A stretch of 64,000 nucleotides of DNA, taken from NCBI RefSeq assembly GCF_900103445.1, contig NZ_FNHS01000010.1, positions 124,001-188,000 of the forward strand, given 5' to 3'. Origin of the DNA: Methylobacterium phyllostachyos (lineage in GTDB: Bacteria > Pseudomonadota > Alphaproteobacteria > Rhizobiales > Beijerinckiaceae). This document shows, piece after piece, positions 55,064 to 63,958 of this stretch (position 1 is its first letter; each line of letters begins with the position of its first letter). Both the position numbers and the translations under genes were made by a program. Below the pieces are notes generated by a model. The model made no database searches and was not told the origin of the DNA. It saw only the letters and a list, made by a program, of their open reading frames with translations.

Positions 55064-55095
55064 GTTGACCTGCGTGAATCCGATATATACTCGGA
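55064..55095 (+). promoter_or_regulatory. Promoter and operator candidate of the sugar transporter
   Basis: TTGAC (55065-55069) and TATACT (55086-55091) spaced by 16 bases form a good sigma-70-like promoter for the transporter gene. An inverted repeat TCCGATATATACTCGGA (55079-55095) overlaps its -10, suited to repression by the GntR regulator. The downstream TACTCGGACAAAT resembles motifs near the regulator gene. Confidence 0.55.
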
Positions 55096-55157
55096 CAAAT
55101 GAAACCGACAACAAGGTTCCCTTGGTCGGGCGGCCCGGGAGGGAGAGGAAACGCGCG

Positions 55158-56474
55158 ATGGCAGCACCGATCGCGAGTGCCGGTCCGGCGGTGGGCCGGA
55201 CGGCGGCAGCGACCGCACAGGAGCAGGGGCGTTACCGCCCGGCCCTGTCTCTGCTCGCCAGCCTGTTCTTCATGTGGGGCTTCATCACGGTGATCAACAA
55301 CACGCTGCTGCCGCACCTGCGCAGCGTGTTCGACCTCGACTACACGCAGACCACGCTGATCGAGTCGGTCTGGTTCATCGCGTATTTCGTGGCCTCGATC
55401 CCGGCGGCGAAGCTGATCGCGCGGGTCGGCTACCAGCGCGCCCTGGTGATCGGCCTCGGCATCATGGCGGCCGGCACCTTCGGGATGGTGCTGGCCTCCC
55501 GTGAGGTCTCCTACGCGATCACGCTGACGGCCCTGTTCGTGATCGCGAGCGGCATCACCCTGCTGCAGGTCGCCGCCAACCCCTACGTGGCGGTGGTCGG
55601 CCCGGCCGAGAGCGCCTCGGCGCGGCTCAACCTCGTGCAGGCGTTCAACTCGCTGGGCACCACCCTGGCGCCGCTGTTCGGCGGCTACCTGATCCTCGGC
55701 CGCTCCACCTCGGGCAACGCCGCAGCCGGCACCGTCCTCACCCCCGCCGAGCGGCTGGCCGACGCGCAGTCGGTGCAGCTGCCCTACCTGATCGTGGCGG
55801 CGGTGCTCATCGTGCTCGCCGTGGTGATCGCCCGGTTCCCGCTGCCGGCCATCGGCGGCGAAGCGGGCGCGGCGCCCGCCAAGGCCGGGGGCGCGGGTGG
55901 GTCGCCGGGTGGGTCACTCTGGCGCCACCGCAACCTCGTCTTCGGCGTGCCGGCGATCTTCATCTACCTGATCGCCGAGATCGGGGTGTCGAACCTGTTC
56001 ATCAGCTTCGTGTCCCAGCCCGAGATCGGCGACCTCACCCACACGCAGGCCTCGCACTACCTGTTCCTGCTCTGGGGCGGGATGATGATCGGCCGCTTCG
56101 TCGGCAGCTACCTGATGCAGAGCCGGCCCGCCGAGGCGGTGCTCGCCGGGGCGGCGGTCGGCGCCTGCGCGGTGATGCTGGTGGCGGCCTTCACGACCGG
56201 CCCCCTCGCCATGTGGGCGCTGATCTCGGTGGGGCTGTTCCACGCGATCATGTTCCCGACGATCTTCACCCTCGGCATCCGCGGCCTCGGGCCGCTCACC
56301 GAGAAGGGTGCGGGGCTGCTGATCATGGCGATCGCGGGCGGCTCCCTGGTGGTGGTGCAGGGCTGGGCGGCGGACCGGTTCGGGCTGCAGCACTCCTTCC
56401 TGATCACCGCGGCCTGCGAACTCTACGTGCTGTTCTACGCCGTCTGGGGCTGCCGGGCCCCGCGCGCGGCCTGA
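55158..56474 (+). CDS. FucP/GluP-family MFS sugar transporter
   Basis: A 438-residue sugar:H+ symporter with 12 hydrophobic segments. SLFFMWGFITVINNTLLPHLRSVFDLDYTQTTLIESVWF is the signature of the FucP/GluP group that takes L-fucose, D-galactose, D-glucose or L-arabinose. A glycine/alanine-rich cytosolic loop lies mid-protein. ATG 55158 is preferred over upstream 55065, which lies in the promoter. The SMP-30 gene follows 15 bases after the stop. Confidence 0.93.
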   Translation: MAAPIASAGPAVGRTAAATAQEQGRYRPALSLLASLFFMWGFITVINNTLLPHLRSVFDLDYTQTTLIESVWFIAYFVASIPAAKLIARVGYQRALVIGLGIMAAGTFGMVLASREVSYAITLTALFVIASGITLLQVAANPYVAVVGPAESASARLNLVQAFNSLGTTLAPLFGGYLILGRSTSGNAAAGTVLTPAERLADAQSVQLPYLIVAAVLIVLAVVIARFPLPAIGGEAGAAPAKAGGAGGSPGGSLWRHRNLVFGVPAIFIYLIAEIGVSNLFISFVSQPEIGDLTHTQASHYLFLLWGGMMIGRFVGSYLMQSRPAEAVLAGAAVGACAVMLVAAFTTGPLAMWALISVGLFHAIMFPTIFTLGIRGLGPLTEKGAGLLIMAIAGGSLVVVQGWAADRFGLQHSFLITAACELYVLFYAVWGCRAPRAA

Positions 56475-56489
56475 CCGGAGGGCGATGCC

Positions 56490-57365
56490 ATGGATGCAGG
56501 GATCCGCATCGTCGCCCGTTCCGGAAGCCAGATCGGGCGCGACCGGCTCGGCGAGGGCCCGATCTGGGTGCCGGAGCGGGGCACGCTGTTCTGGGTCGAT
56601 ATCGAGGCCCCGGCCCTGAACTGGCTCGACTTCGCCAGTGGCGAGACCGGCCGGCTGTCCTTCCCGGAGCCTTTGGGCTGGATCATCCCCCGGGCCGGCC
56701 GGCGGGACTTCATCGTCGGGCTCAAGAGCGGCTTCGCGACCTACGATCTGGAGGCCGACCGCATCGTGCCGATCGGCGATCCGGAGCCCGACCACCCCGA
56801 TAACCGTCTGAACGACGCCAAGGTCGATAGCGCGGGCCGGATCTGGGCCGGCAGCATGCATCAGGCCGAGACCGCGGTCTCGGGCTCCCTGCACCGCCTC
56901 GACCCCGACCTGACCTGGCAGCGGATGGACGGCGAATATGGGGTCGCCAACGGGCCGACCTTCAGCCTCGACGGCCGGATCATCTATCACAGCGACAGTG
57001 CCGCCCGGACGGTCTACGCCTTCGACCTCGCCGCGGATGGGACGCTCTCGGGCAAGCGGCCGTTCCTGCGCTTCCCGGACGACTGGGGCTGGCCCGACGG
57101 AATGACCACCGATGCGGAGGGCTGCCTCTGGATCGCCCATTGGGGCGGCAGCCGGATCAGCCGGGTGGATCCCGAGGGACGCCTGATGCGGGCGGTCGCG
57201 CTGCCCGCCCCCAACATCACGAGTTGCGCCTTCGCGGGCGAAGGTCTGAACCGCCTGTTCGTCACTTCGGCTTCGCGGGGGGCCGAGGGCGTGCCGGAGG
57301 CCGGGGCCTTGTTCGAACTCGATGTCGGCGTGGTCGGGCTGCCGCCGCGAGCCTTCGGGGGCTGA
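56490..57365 (+). CDS. SMP-30/gluconolactonase-family sugar lactonase
   Basis: A 291-residue beta-propeller lactonase. Family metal-site motifs: LGEGPIWVPERGTLFWVDIE (glutamate), NRLNDAKVDSAGRIWAGSM (asparagine/aspartate), YGVANGPTFSLDGRIIYHSDS (asparagine), and GWPDGMTTDAEGCLWIAHWGG (aspartate). It would hydrolyse the aldono-lactone from the aldose dehydrogenase. It is co-transcribed with the transporter gene. Confidence 0.93.
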   Translation: MDAGIRIVARSGSQIGRDRLGEGPIWVPERGTLFWVDIEAPALNWLDFASGETGRLSFPEPLGWIIPRAGRRDFIVGLKSGFATYDLEADRIVPIGDPEPDHPDNRLNDAKVDSAGRIWAGSMHQAETAVSGSLHRLDPDLTWQRMDGEYGVANGPTFSLDGRIIYHSDSAARTVYAFDLAADGTLSGKRPFLRFPDDWGWPDGMTTDAEGCLWIAHWGGSRISRVDPEGRLMRAVALPAPNITSCAFAGEGLNRLFVTSASRGAEGVPEAGALFELDVGVVGLPPRAFGG

Positions 57366-58040
57366 AAACCCGTTCGTCCTCCTCCGGTCTCATGCGCCAT
57401 CATCGTGCGCGCAGCAGGCGGTCGGCGAAGCGGGCCTTGCCGAAGTCAATGAGACCGCAACAGGGGCCGTAGCGGGTCGCAGACAGCTGCAGGCCAGCCC
57501 AAGCGGCATCGAGATCCGACCCGATACGCGGTGAGCCGCCCCAGTCAGATGCGCGAGGTGCCGTCGCCCCTCATCCACCGCCTGCCGCTTCCGGTGACGG
57601 TGCGCGCTGGGCTCGGGACGCTCGTGGATGCCGCGGCCCGTCCCGCACGGGCCGGGTCGGCGGAATAGCTCCGCGGCGGTTGCATTCTTGGACATGATCC
57701 TCATCCCCGCCACCGGAAGCCAAAGCGTGTCGTTTGATTATTTTCTCCGCTGCGGGGCCGACCTGCACGTTTGAAGTGTAGCAAGCGGTGGGCGTCAATT
57801 TTACTTGAGAGCAGTCGGCCTTGTGCGTGTCTGGAGCGGCATTCGATTGCGTCCAGATGAGACGGCTCGTCAGGCCGAGATTTTCCACCGGCGCTCGGAA
57901 GTTGCCCGCGGTTTTCGCCAGCTTGGCATTAAAGTCCGGCTGTTCGCCGTGCGAATGTGGAATTTAACCTGCGTTGTTTCAGCGAGAACGGATTCCTGAT
58001 CTACATAGATTGAAGTCTCTGCAGGGGAATTTCACGCCTC
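57366..58040. other. Intergenic region before the radical SAM/glycosyltransferase operon
   Basis: About 675 bases with no credible gene, tRNA or repeat. The part from 57720 to 58030 is less GC-rich and probably holds the operon promoter. No clear -35/-10 pair or terminator can be named. Confidence 0.5.
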
Positions 58041-59168
58041 GTGCCGGAATCCGTGCTTATTACCGGTGGTGCCGGCTTCATCGGCCGCCATCTCTCCGCC
58101 GAGCTGCTGCGCCGCGGCTATCATGTCCGGGTGCTCGACAGCCTGATCGAGCAGGTTCACGGCAACGGCAAGGGTGGCCACACGGGCGGCGCCGAGGCCC
58201 TGCCGCCGGAGGTCGAGTTCCAGGCCGGAGACGTCCGCGACGGGGATGCGGTGGCCCGCGCGCTGCGCGGCATCGACCGGGTCGTGCACCTCGCCGCCGA
58301 GGTCGGCGTCGGCCAGAGCATGTACGCGGTGGAGCGCTACGTCTCGGTCAACGATTGCGGCACGGCGGTGCTGTTCCAGCAGCTGATCGAGGCCCCGGTG
58401 AAGCGGGTGGTGGTGGCCTCCTCAATGAGCATCTACGGCGAGGGGCTGTACCGCACCGCCGATGGCGGCACCGCCGAGGAGGTGGTCCGCCGCCTGCGCC
58501 GGCCCGGCGAGCCCTGGGACCCCCTCGACGCACAGGGGCAGCCGATGCGGCCGATCCCGACGCCGGAGACCAAGCGCCCGGCTTTGGCCTCGGTCTACGC
58601 GCTGACCAAGTACATGCAGGAGCGCCTGACGCTGACGCTCGCCCCCGCCTACGGGATGGAGGGCGTGGCGCTCCGCCTGTGGAACGCCTACGGCCCGGGC
58701 CAGGCCCTCTCGAACCCCTATACCGGCGTGCTGGCGATCTTCGCGGCCCGCCTCCTCAACGGCCAGCCGCCGATGATCTTCGAGGACGGCGAGCAGCGGC
58801 GCGACTTCGTCCATGTCGAGGACGTCGCCCAGGCCTTCGCGCTCGCTTTGGAGCACCCGGCCGCCGCCGGTCAGGTCTACAATGTCGGCAGCGGCGAGGA
58901 CCGGACGGTCCGCGAGGTCGCCCAGCTGCTCGCCCGCGCCATGGGCCGCGAAGCGATCGAGCCGGAGGTGACCGGCCAGGCGCGGCTCGGCGACATCCGC
59001 CACTGCATCGCCGATATCGGCAAGATCCGGCGGGAACTCGGCTACGCGCCGCGCCGCGACTTCGCCGAGGGGCTCGCCGAGCTCGCCGCCTGGGTGGCCG
59101 AGCAGCAGGCCATCGACCGGGTCGCTGAGGCGCGGCGCGAGCTCGAAGCGCGCGGGCTCGTCGCGTGA
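58041..59168 (+). CDS. NAD-dependent nucleotide-sugar epimerase/dehydratase
   Basis: A 375-residue extended SDR. TGGAGFIGRHLSAELL is the cofactor motif, SSMSIYGEG the serine region, YALTKYMQE the catalytic tyrosine and lysine. LRLWNAYGPGQALSNPYTGVLAIFAARLLNG and FEDGEQRRDFVHVEDVAQA place it among UDP-glucose/galactose epimerase-like proteins. The start is GTG 58041. It overlaps the next gene by four bases (GTGA). It opens the operon; exact sugar unknown. Confidence 0.9.
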   Translation: MPESVLITGGAGFIGRHLSAELLRRGYHVRVLDSLIEQVHGNGKGGHTGGAEALPPEVEFQAGDVRDGDAVARALRGIDRVVHLAAEVGVGQSMYAVERYVSVNDCGTAVLFQQLIEAPVKRVVVASSMSIYGEGLYRTADGGTAEEVVRRLRRPGEPWDPLDAQGQPMRPIPTPETKRPALASVYALTKYMQERLTLTLAPAYGMEGVALRLWNAYGPGQALSNPYTGVLAIFAARLLNGQPPMIFEDGEQRRDFVHVEDVAQAFALALEHPAAAGQVYNVGSGEDRTVREVAQLLARAMGREAIEPEVTGQARLGDIRHCIADIGKIRRELGYAPRRDFAEGLAELAAWVAEQQAIDRVAEARRELEARGLVA

Positions 59169-60226
59169 GCGGGCGGCCGATCCTCGTCACGGGCGGCGCC
59201 GGCTTCATCGGCGCCAACCTGTCCGACAGCCTCGCGGCCGACGGCCACGCCGTGATCGTCTACGACGCCCTGTCGCGTCCGGGCGTCGCCGCCAATCTCG
59301 ATTGGCTGCGCCGGCGCCACGGCAGCCGGATCACCCCAATCGTCGCCGACATCCGGGACGCCGAAGAACTCGCCCGGGCGGTGGCGGAGGCGGGCGCGGT
59401 GTTCCACTTCGCCGCTCAGGTCGCGGTGACGACGAGCCTCGTAGCGCCCCGGGCCGACATGGAGATCAACCTCCTCGGCACCGTGAACCTGCTGGAGGCC
59501 CTGCGGGCCCTCTCGCGGCCGGTGCCCCTGCTCTACGCCTCGACCAACAAGGTCTACGGCGACCTGCCCGACATCGCCCTGGAGGCGGTCGGCGACGCCT
59601 ATCTGCCGGCCGATCCGGATCTGCGCCAGCGCGGCATCGGCGAGGCGCGGCCGCTCGACTTCCACACGCCCTACGGCTGCTCCAAGGGCGCGGCGGACCA
59701 GTACGTGCTCGACTATGCCCGCAGCTTCGGCCTGCCGGCGGCGGTGATGCGGATGAGCTGCATCTACGGCCCCCGCCAGATGGGCAACGAGGATCAGGGC
59801 TGGGTCGCCCACTTCCTGATCCGCGCGCTCGCTGGCGAGCCGGTCACGCTCTATGGCGACGGCCGGCAAGTGCGTGACATCCTGCACGTGCGCGACGTGG
59901 TGGCGGTCTACCGGGCGGCGCTCGCCCGCATCGACGCCGCGGCCGGCCGCGCCTTCAACATCGGCGGCGGCCCCGGCAACGCCGTGAGCCTGCTGCAGCT
60001 CCTCGACCATGTCGGCGCCCTGCTGGGGCGCCCGGTGGCGCGCAGCGTCCAGGATTGGCGGCCGGGGGACCAGCGTTACTACGTCTCCGACACGCGCCGG
60101 GCCTTCGAGACCCTCGGGCTCGCGCCTTTCATGAGCTGGCGCGACGGCGTCGCCGACCTCGCCGCCTGGCTCGCGGCCGAACGCGCGCAGCCGGGCGCTG
60201 CCCCGATCGCGGGAGCGGCGGCATGA
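59165..60226 (+). CDS. CDP-paratose 2-epimerase-like extended SDR
   Basis: A 353-residue extended SDR with TGGAGFIGANLSDSLAADG, ASTNKVYGDLPD and YGCSKGAADQYVLDYARSFGLPAAVMRMSCIYGPRQMGNEDQGWVAHFLIRAL. This last string is a hallmark of the CDP-paratose/CDP-tyvelose 2-epimerase group. It probably acts on a nucleotide sugar, but no CDP-sugar 4,6-dehydratase is in the window, so the substrate may differ. GTG start and ATGA-type overlaps at both ends show tight coupling. Confidence 0.88.
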   Translation: MSGRPILVTGGAGFIGANLSDSLAADGHAVIVYDALSRPGVAANLDWLRRRHGSRITPIVADIRDAEELARAVAEAGAVFHFAAQVAVTTSLVAPRADMEINLLGTVNLLEALRALSRPVPLLYASTNKVYGDLPDIALEAVGDAYLPADPDLRQRGIGEARPLDFHTPYGCSKGAADQYVLDYARSFGLPAAVMRMSCIYGPRQMGNEDQGWVAHFLIRALAGEPVTLYGDGRQVRDILHVRDVVAVYRAALARIDAAAGRAFNIGGGPGNAVSLLQLLDHVGALLGRPVARSVQDWRPGDQRYYVSDTRRAFETLGLAPFMSWRDGVADLAAWLAAERAQPGAAPIAGAAA

Positions 60227-61530
60227 GGGTCGCGCTCGTCAACCCGCCCTGGGACTACCGCAACAGCATCTATTTCGGCTGCCGCGAGCCGCACCTGCCG
60301 CTGGAGCTCGGCTATTCCGCCGCGCTGTTAGCGGCGGCCGGCCACGAGACCCTGCTGGTCGACGCGCATCTGGAAGGCCTCACCGCCGAAGTTGCCGCCG
60401 ACCGCGTGGCCGCCTTCGCGCCCGCCATGACCGTGGTGGCGACCGCCCCCACCTACCTGTTCTGGCGCTGCGCCCCCCCGGAGCTGCGGGTGCCCCGCCT
60501 GTTCCTCGACACCCTGGCGGGCCGGGGCGGGGCCACCGTGGCGGTCGGCCCCCATGGCTCCGCGACGCCGCGGCCCGTCCTCGACAAGCTCGGCTGTGAT
60601 ATCGTCGTGCGCGGCGAGTGCGAGGAGGTCGTCGCCCGCCTCGCGGGCCTGCCCGACCTGCGCCCGGAAACCCTGCGCGCCGTCCCCGGCCTCGCCTTCC
60701 GCGACGGCGAGACCGCTGCGGTGACCGGTCCGCCCCAGGCCGGCCGCTTCACCGACCTGCCGGCCCTGCGCTGGCCGGACCATTGGATCGCCCGGCACAG
60801 GCACCACCACCACCGGTTCGACGCCGCGCCGGACGGCCCGGGTGCCGAGGTCGAGGCCTCGCGCGGCTGCCCCTACACCTGCTCGTTCTGCGCCAAGATC
60901 GATTTTCGCGATGCCTATCGGCGGCGGGATCTTGGGATCGTCCTCGACGAGATCGACGGGCTGATCGCGCAGGGCGTCACCTATGTCTACTTCGTCGACG
61001 AGATTTTTCTGCCGCAGAAGCCGCTGCTGGAGGCGCTGGTCGCGCGCAACATCCGCTTCGGGATCCAGACCCGGATCGACCTGTGGAAGCCCGACCTGCT
61101 CGATCTCCTCGGGGCCGCGGGCTGCGTCTCCATCGAGGCCGGGATCGAGAGCCTGACCGAGGAGGGCCGCGCCGCCCTCGACAAGAAGTGCCGCGCCTCG
61201 ACCGACGACCTCGCCGAGCGCCTGATCCACGCCCGCCGCACGGTGCCGTTCGTGCAGGCGAACCTGATCGCGGTGGCGGGCGACGATCCCGACCTCGTGG
61301 CCGCGTGGCGCGACCGCCTGCGCGGCCAGGGCGTCTGGGCGAACGATCCGGTGCCGCTCTACCCCTATCCGAGCTCCCCCGATTACCGCCGCCTCTGGGG
61401 CGCGCCCGACGACCGGGCCTGGGAGCGGGCGCACGCCCATTATCTCGGCCAGTTCACGCAGTTCAGCGACATCCAAGACGAGCGCCCCCTCCCCCTCCCC
61501 GAGCTGGAGGCCGCATGCGGGTGCCGCTGA
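60223..61530 (+). CDS. B12-binding domain radical SAM protein
   Basis: A 435-residue protein. The N-terminal part (ALVNPPWDYRNSIYFGCREPHLPLELGYSAALLAAAGHE) is a cobalamin-binding-like domain, and the radical SAM CxxxCxxC is C216, C220 and C223 (SRGCPYTCSFCAK). The GIQTRIDLWKPDLLDLLGAAGCVSIEAGIESLTEEGR segment fits the SAM barrel. Such enzymes often methylate unactivated carbon or phosphinate centres, or remodel sugars and lipids. I recall this as the TIGR04295 group, which travels with glycosyltransferases, but this cannot be checked here. It overlaps both neighbours, so it is part of one coupled operon. Confidence 0.9.
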   Translation: MRVALVNPPWDYRNSIYFGCREPHLPLELGYSAALLAAAGHETLLVDAHLEGLTAEVAADRVAAFAPAMTVVATAPTYLFWRCAPPELRVPRLFLDTLAGRGGATVAVGPHGSATPRPVLDKLGCDIVVRGECEEVVARLAGLPDLRPETLRAVPGLAFRDGETAAVTGPPQAGRFTDLPALRWPDHWIARHRHHHHRFDAAPDGPGAEVEASRGCPYTCSFCAKIDFRDAYRRRDLGIVLDEIDGLIAQGVTYVYFVDEIFLPQKPLLEALVARNIRFGIQTRIDLWKPDLLDLLGAAGCVSIEAGIESLTEEGRAALDKKCRASTDDLAERLIHARRTVPFVQANLIAVAGDDPDLVAAWRDRLRGQGVWANDPVPLYPYPSSPDYRRLWGAPDDRAWERAHAHYLGQFTQFSDIQDERPLPLPELEAACGCR

Positions 61531-62648
61531 ACCCGTCCCGAACCTCGGCGCCGCACGTCCTGATCAGCGCGGATGCGGTGGGCGGCGTCTGGCAATACAG
61601 CCTCGACCTCGCCGCCGGGCTGGTCGGCCGAGGCCTGACGGTGACGGTGGCGATCCTGGGACCTGCGCCCTCCGGGGCGCGGATCGCGGCGGCCGAAGGG
61701 GCCACCGGCGCGCGCATCGTCGCCACCGGCCTGCCCCTCGACTGGACCGCCGAGACGCCGGAGGCCGTGCTGGACGCCGCGCGGGCGCTGGCGGAGCTGG
61801 CCCGGAGCATCGGGGCGGATCTCGTCCACCTGCACAGCCCTGCCCTGGCGCTCGCCGACTATCCCCTGCCGGTGGCGGCCGTCTGCCATTCCTGCGTGGC
61901 GACTTGGTGGGATGCGGTCGAGACCGGCCCCCTGCCCCCCGACCTCGCGTGGCGCCACGACCTCACCGCCCGGGGCTGCCGCGCCGCCGACGCCCTGCTG
62001 GCGCCGACTCGGGCGCATGCGCTCGCCACCGCCCGGGTCTGCGGCCTCGTGCAGCCGCCGGCGGTCGTCCGCAACGGGCGTAGTCTCAGCGGCCTGCCGC
62101 CCCGGGCTCTGGCACCGCATGCCTTCACGGCCGGCCGCCTCTGGGACCGGGCCAAGAACGCCGCCGCCCTCGACCGTCTCGCCGGCCGCCTGTCGGCGCC
62201 GCTGCGGGCCGCCGGCTCGGTGGAGGGGCCGAACGGCGCCCGGGTCGAGACACGCCATCTCCACCGCCTCGGGCGGCTCGACGAGGTGGGCATCGCTGCC
62301 GAACTCGCCGGCCGGCCGGTCTTCGTGTCGCTCGCCCGCTACGAGCCGTTCGGCCTCGCGGTGCTGGAGGCCGCCGCCGCGGGCTGCGCCTTGGTGCTCT
62401 CCGACATCCCGAGTTTTCGCGAATTGTGGGACGGCGCCGCCGCCTTCGTGGGCGCGAACGACGATGAGGCTGCGGCCGAGGCCGTGCAGCGCCTCCTGGA
62501 CGATCCCGCCTGGCGCGAAGCCGCCGGCCAAGCCGCTGCACAGCGCGCCGCCCGCTACGGAACCGAGGCCATGACCGAGGGCGTGCTCGGCGTGCTGCAC
62601 GGCCTCCTCGCCGGGGCGCCGGCGCGGCTCGGCGGAGCCGCCGCATGA
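61515..62648 (+). CDS. GT4-like glycosyltransferase
   Basis: A 377-residue GT-B-fold glycosyltransferase. N-terminal LISADAVGGVWQYSLDLAAGLVGRG, then a donor-site half FVSLARYEPFGLAVLEAAAAGCALVLSDIPSFRELWDGAAAFV with the EPFGLAVLEAAAAG motif of GT4. It overlaps the radical SAM gene by 16 bases and the next gene by four. Acceptor and donor unknown. Confidence 0.88.
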   Translation: MRVPLNPSRTSAPHVLISADAVGGVWQYSLDLAAGLVGRGLTVTVAILGPAPSGARIAAAEGATGARIVATGLPLDWTAETPEAVLDAARALAELARSIGADLVHLHSPALALADYPLPVAAVCHSCVATWWDAVETGPLPPDLAWRHDLTARGCRAADALLAPTRAHALATARVCGLVQPPAVVRNGRSLSGLPPRALAPHAFTAGRLWDRAKNAAALDRLAGRLSAPLRAAGSVEGPNGARVETRHLHRLGRLDEVGIAAELAGRPVFVSLARYEPFGLAVLEAAAAGCALVLSDIPSFRELWDGAAAFVGANDDEAAAEAVQRLLDDPAWREAAGQAAAQRAARYGTEAMTEGVLGVLHGLLAGAPARLGGAAA

Positions 62649-63958
62649 GGATCGCCTACTTCACCCACTCGCTGGCTTCATGCTGGAACCACGGCAACGC
62701 GCATTTCCTGCGCGGCGTCCTGCGCGAACTCATGGCAAGCGGCCACGCCGTCGCCGCCTACGAGCCCGAGGGGGCCTGGAGCCTCGAAAACCTCCTGCGC
62801 GACCACGGCGAGGCCGGGCTCGACGCCTACCAGTCGGCCTATCCGGAGCTCGCCTCCGCGCGCTACGCCGCCATCGATGCGGTGGTCGAGCGCGTGTCCG
62901 ACAGCGACCTCGTGCTGGTCCACGAGTGGAGCGAGCCGGCCCTGGTGGCGGCGCTCGGCGCCGCCCGGCGCCGCGGGGCGCGCTACACGCTCCTGTTCCA
63001 CGACACGCACCACCGGGCGGTGAGCGCCCCGGAGGAGATGGAGCGCTTCAACCTCTCCGGCTACGACGGCGTGCTCGCCTTCGGCGAGACGCTCGCCGCC
63101 GTCTACCGGGCGCAAGGCTGGGGCCGCCGCGCCTTCGTCTGGCACGAGGCAGCCGACACGCGCCTGTTCCGGCCGCCCGCCGATGAGCTTCCGGATCTGA
63201 CACACACCCTCCCTCCCCCCTCTGCGGGGGAGGGTACCCTGCGAAGCAGGGGGGGAGAGGGGAGCGACGTTTCAAGCAGAGGCTCGCCCGACGTGCAGGC
63301 CGAACCATTTTCTGCGCCGTCGCTCCCCTCTCCCGACCCCCTTCGGGGGCCACCCTCCCCCGCAGAGGGGGGAGGGAGCGCGCGCAGTCCGGCCCGCGCC
63401 GGCCTGATCTGGATCGGCAATTGGGGCGATGACGAGCGCAGCGCCGAGCTCGAGACCTATCTGTTCCGCCCGGCCGCGCAGGTCGGCCTGCCGCTGGACA
63501 TCTACGGCGTGCGCTACCCCGCGGCGGCCCTCGCGACGCTGAAGCGCACTGGCGCCCGCTATCACGGCTGGGCGGCGAATGCGGCGGCGCCCGGCCTGTT
63601 CGCCCGCCATCTGGCGACGGTCCACGTGCCCCGGCGCTTCTACGTCGAGCGCCTGCCCGGCATCCCGACGATCCGGGTGTTCGAGGCGCTCGCCTGCGGC
63701 ATCCCCCTGGTCTGCGCCCCCTGGGATGATTCCGAGAGCCTGTTCCGGCCGGGTCGGGATTACCTCGTCGCCCGCACCGGCGCCGATATGGAGGGCCACC
63801 TGCGCGCCCTTCAGGCGGATGCCGGCCTGCGGCAGGCCCTCGCGGCCTCCGGCCTCGCCACGATCCGGGCACGCCACACCTGCGCGCACCGCGCCGAGGA
63901 ACTGCTCACCATCGCCGAAAGCCTGCGGGCGCCCGCCACCCTGGAGGCCACCGCATGA
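62645..63958 (+). CDS. CgeB-like glycosyltransferase with repeat-encoded insertion
   Basis: A 437-residue GT-B-type protein. N-terminal MRIAYFTHSLASCWNHGNAHFLRGVLRELMASGH, C-terminal FYVERLPGIPTIRVFEALACGIPLVCAPWDDSESLFRPGRDYLVARTG, which is typical of CgeB/GT1-like proteins. Residues about 189-245 are low-complexity (PPPSAGEGTLRSRGGEG and so on) and are encoded by a family I palindromic element in frame. Without them the protein would be about 380 residues, the normal length. It may still fold, because the insertion falls at the linker between the two domains, right before the second Rossmann strand (RAGLIWIGNWG). Confidence 0.88.
   Translation: MRIAYFTHSLASCWNHGNAHFLRGVLRELMASGHAVAAYEPEGAWSLENLLRDHGEAGLDAYQSAYPELASARYAAIDAVVERVSDSDLVLVHEWSEPALVAALGAARRRGARYTLLFHDTHHRAVSAPEEMERFNLSGYDGVLAFGETLAAVYRAQGWGRRAFVWHEAADTRLFRPPADELPDLTHTLPPPSAGEGTLRSRGGEGSDVSSRGSPDVQAEPFSAPSLPSPDPLRGPPSPAEGGGSARSPARAGLIWIGNWGDDERSAELETYLFRPAAQVGLPLDIYGVRYPAAALATLKRTGARYHGWAANAAAPGLFARHLATVHVPRRFYVERLPGIPTIRVFEALACGIPLVCAPWDDSESLFRPGRDYLVARTGADMEGHLRALQADAGLRQALAASGLATIRARHTCAHRAEELLTIAESLRAPATLEATA
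63209..63378. repeat. Palindromic repeat, family I, copy 2, inside a coding sequence
   Basis: A 170-bp element with perfect 27-bp outer inverted arms (63209-63235 and 63352-63378), the same inner arms (GGAGAGGGGAGCGACG / CGTCGCTCCCCTCTCC) and a similar centre to the element at 3628. The reading frame of the glycosyltransferase stays open through it. Confidence 0.88.

Noticed and set aside
57390..57888. Minus-strand open frames in the gap after the lactonase gene
   Set aside because: No start signal, domain or consistent composition.
3628..63378. CRISPR array
   Set aside because: The repeats are scattered, palindromic and kilobases apart; no regularly spaced units or cas genes exist.
58041..63958. 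O-antigen or capsule cluster
   Set aside because: No flippase, polymerase, ligase or export genes are seen; only tailoring and transfer genes lie in the window, so the label would go beyond the evidence.
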